Source of the DNA: Scatophagus argus
Taxonomy: Eukaryota; Chordata; Actinopteri; Scatophagidae
Assembly: GCF_020382885.2 (NCBI RefSeq)
Contig: NC_058513.1
Span: 17,447,641 to 17,511,640, forward strand
DNA: 64,000 nucleotides
Direction: 5' to 3'
Below are positions 54,540 through 64,000 of the stretch, piece after piece (the stretch's first letter is position 1; each line of letters begins with the position of its first letter). The position numbers were made by a program, and so were the translations under genes. Below the pieces are notes generated by a model, which was given only the letters and a program-made list of their open reading frames with translations, was not told the origin of the DNA and made no database searches.

Positions 54540-55978
54540 TGAACTTTGCAGACAGTCACTAAACTATTTTGCCATAATCTGCTTGGAGAAATAAAAGTGG
54601 TATTTAATTTTGGATCTTGTCTGTTCTTTGCATTTTCTGGATTAACACTGACTAAAAACATTAGACATTTTAGAAATGAAACCGTGTTTTCTGTGTGTGA
54701 ATGCACCCACTATGTGCTTGTTTAAACTTCATCATTTTGCTTTATTTGATATAATCTTTTTTTTTTTTTTAACTGCATTGGAGTATGTCTTCGATATAGA
54801 ACAAGGGTCACTGAGCAAATTATTTGTATTGCCCTGGTTTGTTTTTATATATAAAACAAAGTACTTAATAGAGCATATTAAACAAAGGGAAGCATAAAAT
54901 ACTAATACATTCTATGGGCTGATTTAAAAAAAATAACGTACATGTAGGCATGCTTGTCATACTTAAATCTACTAAAACCAGCTGCAGAACCAGATTAATT
55001 TTATCCACGTGTATTTCTCATTTTTGATCATGTTAAGAGATTAATTTGTAAATTCTGTAGTGAGTTTACTGAACTGGAAAGATGGGAAAGATTTGGAAAA
55101 CTCGCGCTCATGAAAAGAAAATCTCTGAAATAAAACTAGTAAATTGATAACTTTTCACGGTTTGGAAAATGTTCTTGGCTCCTAACATAATTGCAGGATT
55201 TGTTTGGAATAAAAAAGCAGTCTATTGAAGAAGCTGTTCTCCACTGATTATCTTAACAGTGTGACTTCATTGGAACAATCTGTATAATACTACCAGCGGG
55301 GGAATATTAGTCGGCTGATGAAAGCTTGCCACTAGAATGTTCTACGCATGCTCTGTGTGAAAGCGTGTTTTGGTGTCAAGCGGTGCTGCTAAGCTAGCCG
55401 GGCCAGCTAGCAATTTTGCAAGTCATGGTGGGCCATTCAGCGAGGAAAGGCTGGAGAATGCTATATCAGGCGCCACTGTGGAACTGCTAATGAAACAGGA
55501 CTTAATTACGTCTCTTAGGTAGTACTGGACGTTTGGGCATGAAGACACAGTTGCAAAATCTTCATGCGTAAGTATTACATTAAGACGCTTTTAATTAACT
55601 AATGCGTGAGCAGATACATGGATTGCAGCGATTCGTGGCATAAGCTAACGTTGACAGACACATGTATAAATACGCATTATTTATGGGCAAGTTAATGGAT
55701 ACGGGCGTATGTCTTGTTTAAGTCGTAAGTTAACTTTTCAAAGTAGGTTAACGGTTAAGATAGTTAGCGGCCAACTAGCTTTCAAGGCTAACATACTGTA
55801 GGCTTTGAGTTCCAATAGTAGTGAAGCATTTTCCGACAACCCCACCCACGCCTTATTTCTATTGGCCGGGAGTGGCTGGAGTCATTTGTCGTCACCCAGT
55901 TTGAGGCCTGTGAATGGCTATGCAAACGTCAGTCATCTTTTCACCACTTGTTGCTAGGGAGATTGTTTGATGTTAGCC
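54540..55978 (+). other. Spacer between cdk5rap3 and the nfe2l1 5' region
   Basis: cdk5rap3 ends with an AATAAA at 54590-54595. AT-rich sequence without supported ORFs follows. From about 55.35 kb on the sequence becomes promoter-like. A likely 5'UTR exon ends at the donor CATGC|GTAAGT (55567/55568), and an inverted CCAAT box lies near 55860. Confidence 0.5.
54590..54595 (+). terminator. cdk5rap3 polyadenylation signal
   Basis: AATAAA about 50 nt after the stop, followed by GT-rich sequence (GTGGTATTT, CTTGTCTGTT). It implies a very short 3'UTR. Confidence 0.75.
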
Positions 55979-56725
55979 ATGGCGGAAGTGGGTAGTCAAA
56001 ATACAAGTAGAGGTACCTGTCACTTTTTAGGGTAAACAGAGATGCTATCTAACTAGCAAATGTGGCGACACGTCATATCACTGCTACTTTATGTTATGTA
56101 AATAGGCGATCATACACGTGTAATAGCAGCAGCTGGATCTCAAAACACAGAGTAGCTAACAGCTAACGTCATAAGGACGAAGATAGGCGCAGCTGTGCGA
56201 GAGGAGGGAGGGACCCTGCCTGTCACCTAACGTTGTCGTTGTTGCGTGTGCTAGTCAGTCCAGGGAGCTTTCTCGACTCTTTCATTCACCTTCAGCAGCA
56301 CCCATAAGAAGTAGTTGTCCTGTAAAGGGTGGGGTGATGCGTAAAACTCTGTGTTCCTCATCTCTGGTCTGCTGAATTTCCGAGAACGGAAAGGCATTGC
56401 GCGGTGCCAGCCGACATCACTTCTGTCTAGTCTTGGGAGGATGGAGTGGTTGCAGTGAGCTAGCAAGTCCTTTTTTCATTTACATGTGCGAAATGCAAAT
56501 GTGTGTAGGTAAGACTCGTGTGTGTTAGAGTTGAAAGCAGTGTTATTATAATGTTGAACTAATGTAGTCTGCATTAGAGCAATAAAATGTTATTTCTCAC
56601 TTCCTCAGGAATGGGAAGATGAGAACCTGATGAAGAACAAAGCTTTGAGCACAGACTGGACTCTCTCAGAGGAGAAACCCCATCTTGGACCTTACATGCC
56701 TTTTAAACGTTCAGACTCCTGTTGA
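55979..56725 (+). CDS. Candidate 41-codon two-exon ORF upstream of nfe2l1
   Basis: I do not recognise this. ATG GCG GAA at 55979-55987 is followed by a donor-like GTGGGT. An acceptor, CTTCCTCAG, at 56608 opens an exon whose frame runs 38 codons to TGA at 56723-56725. Joined, the frame gives 41 aa, starting MAE-EWEDENLMKNK and ending GPYMPFKRSDSC, acidic at the start and with two tryptophans. The ATG GCG GAA context looks like a housekeeping start. The second exon reads like real coding sequence but is short. It may instead be an nfe2l1 5'UTR exon carrying an upstream ORF: a donor GTAAAG at 56777 and an acceptor at 56855 would splice it to the nfe2l1 start exon by a 79-nt intron. Other first exons are possible. 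Confidence 0.35.
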
Positions 56726-56857
56726 AGACCCTTTCCCCTCACTATCTGTAACCACTTTTTATGTTCATGTATGCAAGTAAAGAAGTATTGATCCAAGGTA
56801 TTTGGGCCCATTTTTGTTTTTATTTTTTACTTTCACCTTTTGTTCCTTTGTAAAGAA

Positions 56858-59800
56858 ATGCTTTACCTGAAAAAGTACTTCACAGAGGGCCTGATTCAGT
56901 TCACCATCCTTCTGAGTCTCATTGGGGTGCGGGTGGACGTTGACACCTATCTGAACAATCAGCTCCCCCCACTGAGAGAGATCATCCTGGGCCCTAGCTC
57001 AGCCTACACGCAGACACAGTTTCACAACCTGCGCAACACGCTGGACGGCTATGTCATCCATCCAAAGAGTGTGGACCTCGACCATTTTTTCACCACTCGA
57101 CGGCTGCTGAACCAGGTGCGCCAGCTGGATCGCCTTTCTGTGCCCAGTACCGAGCTCAACACCTGGCTAGTGCATCGTGACTCTGAAACTGTGGTGTCCA
57201 CCAGTAGCCAGTCCAGCCCCAGCATCACCCTGGACAATGGGGCCGGCCTAGAGGACGTTAACAACCCTGACGCTACCCTGGCCATGAGGGGAGGAAGTGG
57301 AGCACCTGAATCCACGTACAACCTGAACTCAGCGGACAGCAGCCTGGGAGCTGTGGCCCCAGAGGGCAACCAGGAGCAGAGCAGCAGGGAGGGCAATGAC
57401 GACCTCACCAAAGAGGTACCGCAGCTTGTTTCAGCCTTGCCTCTGCTAACAACAGGGGAGCATGTGTCAAAAGGTGGCGGGACACACCTCCTTTTGAAAC
57501 TTGCTTATGGTCAGCACATTCACCATGGGACAAGTGAGATTTAGTCATGCATTTGTGTTAAAAGAAATCCAGCTGTTGAGAAAATAACAATGTTAGATTG
57601 GATGTAAATTTTTTAACTGGCCTAATTTAGTGGTTAACTATTCTTTCAAGCGGCAATCAAAAGGCACAGATGAAAACAAATAATAATTACAATCAGAAAA
57701 ACACTTAAAAATTTTGTAAGGCAACTTAATAAAGCGGTCCTAACTAATGTATGAGTATCAGTTTTCAAATTTGTATCGGTAAACGTATATACCAAGTTTA
57801 AATGTGACATCAGTCATGACCCACAGCCCTCGTCTTTTATCAGTGTCTGATAATTGTTGTTACTGTCAAACCAGTTGAGTCACATTCAGTACAGCTGTGA
57901 TTTAACATGAACACCATTTAATGTTGTTTGTGGGATCCACAACATGTCTGTCTCTGATAGTTTATTGTTGTTGATAGTTATATTTCTGCTAAATTTATCA
58001 TTTTATTTGTTTGAGAAAAATTGCACACAATGTGCATGTTGATGCAGTGGACTTAGGGGTGACACAAAGTCATGGTTGGGCTGTAATGAACCAAGACTTC
58101 TTTCTGAACACATGACAACCACCATGTCAAAGTGTTTGTCATGGTAGCATCATCTGACAACATTTCTTACTTATCTAATTATCTGCCACTCTCTCCTCCC
58201 AAAATGACCTTTGTATAAAAGATAAGTATGAGTTTATTATCACAAGTTAATCATTTCAATCACACATGAACCAGATATGTTGGGTATCATTTGTTCCTTG
58301 CTACAGTATGATTTAGATCTCAATACACTGAATTCCTACACAGTACCTGGTTATTAAATTAACTTTTCTCTGCACAGGGCCATTTTTCAATGGGTGCTAT
58401 ATGTTTTTCCAGGACATTGACTTGATTGACATCCTATGGAGACAGGACATCGACCTTGGTGCAGGAAGAGAAGTTTTCAACTACAGTAACCGTCAGAAGG
58501 AGAGTGAGGAGGAAAAGCCAAACCCCCATGAAAACAAAGACGGGAATGAGGAACAAGAGAGCTGGAGAAACGGAGTGAACTTACAAGAGGCTCAGCCAGT
58601 GGACGGGGAGACGGGAGAAAGTATTCCAGAGCAGGTTTGTAGACTAAAATGGATCTCTGTATCGAAGTGTTTTCATCCAGTGGGAGGTGGTACATTTAAC
58701 TGTCTCATAGCACATAAAGAGAAAAACAGAAACTTGTTAGCTGCACACTGGTGATAAAAGATAATTCTGTGTGCCGAATATGAGTTTTTAATAATGTGGG
58801 ATTATTTCCACTCAGTCTCTTTTCACCATTTGTCTAAACATTGCGGGTTTCACGTCACACCAGTCGGTGAGTTTATAATCCACCCATAACCAATAACTGC
58901 ACCAGCACCCTCCTTTTGGTGTCAGTCCGCTGCGGTTGGTGCTGTTGTGTAGCTTCCACGTGGACTCTGGTGTGGTTTGTTTGTGGTGTGAAAGCTAAGC
59001 AGACCATCCACAGAACTGTGTCACAGTGGATATGATGTTTAGCCTGCTTGCTACCACAACAACTTAGAGTGTGATCTCCCCATCTGTATAAGTTACCTAC
59101 TATGTAATCTTTATTTATGGCAGAGCATTTTGTAACCACGTTAACAATATCATCACAGTGTGAGTGCGGGGATCTTCAGTTTTCAAACAGTTGTGTTGAA
59201 CTTGTGTCATTCAGTATAACACATTCAGTGTGTCGAGACCAAAACTAAAAGGCAAGAATGCATCTTTTTTGGCCCGGCACGTGAACTGAACTGCACGTGT
59301 GCAAACACCCTGACAGAATCAGTACTTTGACACTAAAGGTATTTCTCTTCTATTGCCAGCTCCCAGGTATCGGCTCACAGACTTCGCTGTCTCTGCAAGA
59401 GTGCTTGAGACTGTTGGAGGCCACTTTCCCTTTTGGAGAAGAATCTGAGGTAACATAAAATTCCTTGTTTTGTTTGTATTGGGAATATTGTAAAGCAAGA
59501 TACAGTGAAGTTGTTAATGTTTTTACTTTATGACATTTTCCTTTAGTTTCCAGCCCCAGTTGTCACCCCAGAAATACTTTCCAATGAAGAATCTCCTTCC
59601 ACATCTCAGGGCCTCCCTCTGGCACCACAGCTGCCCCCAGCAGAGCCACAGTTAGACCTGGAGCAGCAGTGGCAAGATATCATGGCCATCATGGAGCTAC
59701 AAGTACGTTCCCTCTTCAAAATGTGTCTGTTGTTTACTTGTGAGATCTATTTGGTGGTCCTCCTCTATTAAAACTATATCACTTTAGGTCTAAAGCATAT

Positions 59801-61343
59801 TTAAGTATGAAAAAAATGCCTCTTTTGCAAAGTGTGAAATAATTTAACCCTAAAAATAGAGAAAATACAGATCTAATCTCCCAATTTCATCATGGAAAAA
59901 TGCCCTTTACAATCTGAGAAATATGTGAATATTTCCCCCTAACAAAAATGTTTCTGCTTAAAGGCAATGGAAGTGAACAATACTTCACTCAACTCCAACT
60001 CCAGCAGTATCAATGGCACGACTGGGACACCTGAATCAAACACAGCAGGAAACTTTGAACTTTCTACTGGCTCAACACCAGTAAACCAGGATGTCAGCCT
60101 CCACCAGGCCTCCCTCCCCAGCTGCAGCCAAGACTTCCCCCAGATGTTCAACCCCCAGCTGGGCTCTGTTAGCATCACTCCAAGAACCACCATGCCCAGA
60201 ATTTCTGCCAGCAACTCCAGCAACATCAACTCCACGTTTGGAGCCACTAACCTGACCGGGATCTTTCTCCCACCGCACATTAATAGCTCTAGTAACAACA
60301 TAACATCCACACCTGTTCTGCCAGATCCATTCAGCACCCTGCTGGAAGAGTCTATGCTCGATGAGATCAGTTTGCTGGACCTTGCCATGGAGGAGGGCTT
60401 CAGCCAGGCCCAAGCTTCCCAGTTGGAGGATGAGCTTGACTCAGATTCCGGTCTTTCCTTGGACTCAAGCCACAGCCCGGCCTCCCCAAGCAGCTCTGAG
60501 ACCTCCTGCTCTTCAGCAGCATCTTCCTCTTCAACATCCGCCACCTTCTCTGAGGAGGGGGCTGTGGGCTACAGCACTGACTCTGAGGTTGCCACTGCAG
60601 AGACAGAGGAGGGTGCTGTTGGGGGTTATCAGCCTGGATACAGTAAGCTCTGCCGGATGAGCTATCAGGACCCCTCCCAGTTCCACGGCCTTCCTCAGCT
60701 AGACGGCATCAGTCACAATCACACTTACAACCTGCCACTGTCCTCTGCGTTCTCCGAGCACCCAGATCTCCCCGTTTCAACTGGGAAGAAGACTGTCCGC
60801 GACAAGCAGCACTCAAAGCTTCAGCCTCATCCGGACTTGCTGGACAAGCACGCAAGTCGCGATGAACGCCGAGCCCGGGCCATGAAAATCCCCTTCTCCA
60901 ACGATAAGATTATCAACCTGCCTGTTGAAGAGTTCAATGAGCTTCTAGCCAAGCACCACCTGAGTGAAGCCCAGCTGGGCCTCATCCGTGACATCCGCAG
61001 GCGAGGAAAGAACAAAATGGCGGCCCAGAACTGCCGCAAACGTAAGCTGGACACCATCATAAACCTGGAGCAGGGCGTCCAAGACCTGAGGCGCGACAAG
61101 GCCCGTCTGCTGAAGGAGAAGATGGAGTTCATTCGCTCCATCCGGCAGATGAAGCAGAAGATGCAAAGTCTGTACCAGGAGGTGTTCACTCAGCTACGGG
61201 ACGAGGAGGGCCGGCCCTATCCTCCCAGTGAGTTCTCGCTCCAGTACAGCGCTGATGGCAGCGTGCTGATCATGCCCCGCGGCGTGACAACCGCTGAGCA
61301 GAACCGTAAGCCCGAGAAAAAACAAAAAGACAAGAAGAAGTGA
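56858..61343 (+). CDS. nfe2l1: CNC-bZIP transcription factor NRF1 (TCF11)
   Basis: NRF1 is an ER-anchored factor that, after retrotranslocation, deglycosylation and cleavage, activates proteasome and antioxidant genes with small MAF partners. Five coding exons, 56858-57415, 58413-58634, 59360-59449, 59547-59702 and 59964-61343, are all phase 0 and give 801 aa (human 772). The N-terminus [20 protein letters not shown] is the ER anchor. TWLVHRD places W103-L104 exactly at the known DDI2 cleavage site. [20 protein letters not shown] opens exon 2. Exon 5 has Asn/Ser/Thr-rich sequence with sequons, a DSGLS phosphodegron near residue 502, and then the CNC and basic regions ([37 protein letters not shown] at about 686-703) and a leucine zipper. 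I start at 56858, not further upstream, because an acceptor (TTTGTAAAG) lies just before it. Confidence 0.96.
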
Positions 61344-63455
61344 GAGGTGCAAACTGCTGTTTATCATATAACTTTGCTAAATCAATAAGAAAGATTTCTG
61401 CAGATGCAAGAGAGGTGTCCTTTTTTCCTTTAAGAAGATTCTGGTGAGTAGAAAAATTGTTGACTACTCTTCCTGCATTAGTTTCTCCCTTTTCATTCTG
61501 TTCCCACATTATTTACCTGGAAACAACTTTGAAGCGGAAGTAGCTCTTCGTTTGAGTACTGATATTTCATTATTCAGACGAGGGAAAACAATAAGGAAGG
61601 AGAGGAGGGATATAAAAGGACACAAAATGAGCTATTAGAGAAGTTTTAGCTGCTCTCGATCCTTTTGCGCCAAACCACTGAGGACGGAGAAGATTTGCAG
61701 GGTGAAACAAAGGAGCGGTATCGAGAAAAGTGGGGGTAAAACAACACTGTCAGCGAGTATGGCTGGAGTACCTATGCACGGAAAGTTTTAAAAGACTATC
61801 AGATCACATCCCACCCTGAAGACTTGTAGTGATTTTCATTGTCACTGAGGCTTTTAAGTTGCAAATCTTCAGGCAAAAAACAGCATCTATGGTTGTGAGA
61901 GATGAGATACCAAAGGTTAACGGAAGTCCATCGTTTTTAGGATGCCATTAACACCTATACTAACCAAAGGTTGTATGGTGCACACCGCTTGATCCGAATA
62001 CATCTTAAACGCTCAAACACTGCACTCTAATTCTGTAGGTTTGTATCGCAAATTCCAGTTTTTGAGTCAGTTTGTTGGTTGCATCCAAGTTTAGGAGGCC
62101 CTAAAGAGATTGGGTTTGACATGTGGAAGGAGGATGTTGTAACGAGAAGGAGTCAGAGGCTGAGTGTTCCTGGGCTGGCCACTCCTAGAAGAGGCCTGGA
62201 GGTGAAGTCCTGCAAGAGGAGCAGATGGATGTTTTAGGGAGGAGGCACACTGCATTGCTAAATGTATCAACTTCCTTATAAATTATGCATAGCACTGTAA
62301 TTTGTCTTTAAAAGGCTTGGCTGTATGCATTTTGCCGTGTCTGTCGCTATTCCTTCGCTGCAGGTTTAAATACAGGAGCTGCGTTTAGGAAGGCTCTTAT
62401 TAACTGTTCATAATCTGTAGTATAAGCAAGGTTATAGGTCTAGCCACATCAGCTTTATGTAAAAGTCTACACCAACATTATTTGAAAACTTCACGCAGAG
62501 TCGTGATCTTAAGAGGAATTCAACATACTGTGATGGGCCAGGAGCTCCAGAGGAGAGTACTGTATGATTAGCACCAACTCCAGGCTGTCACAGATCAAAA
62601 TTAGGGATTTTTTGTTTTGGTTTGTTCTGTTTTTTCCTCCTGGTCACCTTGTTTGACACATTAGTTTAAACCGGGCTCAGTTATCGCTGTGGTGTAGCAT
62701 TTTCCCTCTTCAGTAACTTGTTTGCCAACGTTCCCCCAGCCGGAAGCCACTGGAGGAATTTTTTTTAACTGCTGTAATGCTGAGGTGTTGTCGTAAATAT
62801 TCTGAGTCCTATGTTTCTCTGTGTTGATGACAAAGTGAGCCGCGGTGTTACACGAGATAAAAGTTAATTGAATGCGTGACATGACGCCGTGTGTTGTGGC
62901 CACTTTGATTTGAATGCCTTTATTTCACAATCTCATGAACCTTCACTTTAAATGTTTTGAGGACAGAAGAAAAATGTCCTCAAAGTAGAAGTGCTATTAC
63001 TTGTCTATCTGAATGAGGTTTGTCCGTACATGTTAAATCAAACTTTTTAGGAAAAAAAATAGGTGAGGTGTTGCAGTTAGGATAGAATATTTACCAGAGG
63101 CTGAACAGAACCCGCTACATTAAGATGGTGTCCAAAAAACATCGTTTTGAAAGGAGAAATGTCCTCATATAATGTGATATTCAGGCATGAAACTGGTTAA
63201 CATTCACTTCAGTGTAACCCAGTACCACACCAACTATTTAGTACTGCTACTACTTAGTGCACTTTTTTTTGTCTGTCTTGTTATGTAAATATTTTCATGT
63301 TTGTGTTCGTCATGATTTACATAGTTTGTCAAAGGTCTCCATAACAGTCTCACCCTCTGCTTTGAGTTTGGATGTAGTCCCCCTCTGTTTTGAGATATTT
63401 GCTGGCAATCAAGAATTGTTTCTATTGATTAATAAAGTGTTTTTATTTTCACCTG
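61344..63455 (+). other. nfe2l1 3'UTR
   Basis: About 2.1 kb of non-coding sequence runs from the stop to the AATAAA at 63431-63436. ORFs inside are short chance frames. The length is typical of a regulated transcript, but no specific element is identified. Confidence 0.6.
63431..63436 (+). terminator. nfe2l1 polyadenylation signal
   Basis: AATAAAGTG, followed about 25 nt later by GT-rich sequence (CTGTGACTCTTGTGTTC). It is the first strong hexamer with such a downstream element after the nfe2l1 stop. Confidence 0.65.
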
Positions 63456-64000
63456 TGACTCTTGTGTTCTAGTTGTCATGAATGGTAAGTGGTACGTGGC
63501 CTTGGCCCAAAACAGCAGATTTGTGAGTTATTCCGATAACCTTCAACCTATAGTTTCACAATTTACGCCAGTCCGTGTTTCCAGTTTGCGGTGGGAGAAA
63601 TTTATGATCGTGTAGGAATGTTAATGTGTCTCATAAGGATGTTTAATTTGCGCGTTGACGTGGTTACTCACAGGCCTTCACTCTCGGCATACTTACGTGA
63701 GCAGACTCTGGATGTCTGGAGGTACAGAAAGGACGAGTGCTGGAAAAGTTCCAGGCTCCCTTAATAATTATGAGCTAAAAGATGACACCGACACACACGC
63801 ACACACACACAGTGTCTGGTGCCCTCCTGTCAGGTGATATGAGAATCTGCACGACAAACTGTACAAACTGAGCGAATGTCATGTTACCTAAAGCTTTTGG
63901 TCAGGCTGTGTCCATGTATACATGCTGTGCCAAGATCCTCTCTGTCGACAGATCTGTGTTTGTATTAAACTTATATCAAGTAAGAACAACTGAGGCTCAT
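63456..64000. other. Intergenic end of window
   Basis: No gene is recognised. It holds only a short (CA)n run at about 63792-63810 and small chance ORFs. Confidence 0.6.

Noticed and set aside
56251-56466. 71-codon minus-strand ORF near the nfe2l1 5' region
   Set aside because: No family resemblance, and no promoter or splice context on that strand. Likely chance in GC-richer sequence.
54540-56850. copz2 and the miR-152 hairpin expected from human synteny
   Set aside because: I looked for the miR-152 mature sequence and COPZ2-like exons on both strands and saw neither.
59939-60544. 201-codon ORF on the minus strand opposite nfe2l1 exon 5
   Set aside because: It is a shadow of the Ser/Asn-rich coding exon on the + strand. 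It has no family features of its own, while the + strand encodes recognisable NRF1.

Overview
This window is vertebrate nuclear DNA, almost certainly from a teleost fish. It has multi-exon genes with GT-AG introns, many CA/GT microsatellites and several fish-type interspersed repeats. The block of seven genes matches, in order and orientation, the human 17q21.32 neighbourhood as I recall it. No species can be named from sequence alone. I see nothing prokaryotic, viral or CRISPR-like.

Layout from left to right. tbx21 (T-bet, +) runs from 3239 to 19934, with a 10.5 kb first intron. It faces osbpl7 (oxysterol-binding-protein-like 7, -, 24549-32261) tail to tail across about 4.6 kb. osbpl7 has a GC-rich 5' region near 35.1-35.3 kb. 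mrpl10 (mitochondrial uL10m, -, 36545-38530) and pnpo (PNP/PMP oxidase, +, 38980-41698) are divergent and share a spacer of about 450 bp. prr15l (-, 43923-44258) follows, then 5.6 kb without a recognised gene. cdk5rap3 (UFMylation adaptor, +, 49881-54539) and nfe2l1 (NRF1/TCF11 CNC-bZIP factor, +, 56858-61343, 3'UTR to about 63.45 kb) finish the window. For every multi-exon gene I traced each splice junction so that reading frame and phase close exactly: tbx21 622 aa, osbpl7 858 aa, mrpl10 245 aa, pnpo 277 aa, cdk5rap3 503 aa, nfe2l1 801 aa. prr15l is a single coding exon of 111 aa.

The genes do not form a pathway. They are a conserved neighbourhood of an immune and developmental T-box factor, an ER lipid-transfer protein, two mitochondrial or metabolic housekeeping genes, a UFM1-system protein and an ER-resident stress factor. 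cdk5rap3 and nfe2l1 are both tied to ER protein quality control, but nothing in the sequence shows they are co-regulated.

The most interesting unexplained items are these. (1) A possible 41-codon two-exon ORF sits directly upstream of nfe2l1. (2) Five CCAAT boxes within 81 bp, two of them forming a perfect 25-bp palindrome, lie in front of cdk5rap3. (3) Two mobile elements have intact target-site duplications: a tRNA-headed SINE with a 14-bp TSD and an hAT-type element with an 8-bp TSD. (4) A GC-AG intron occurs in osbpl7. (5) Tandem repeats serve as the pyrimidine tract in front of two tbx21 exons. (6) An orphan TATA box with a following splice donor lies at about 46.1 kb. I found no convincing new multi-gene system.
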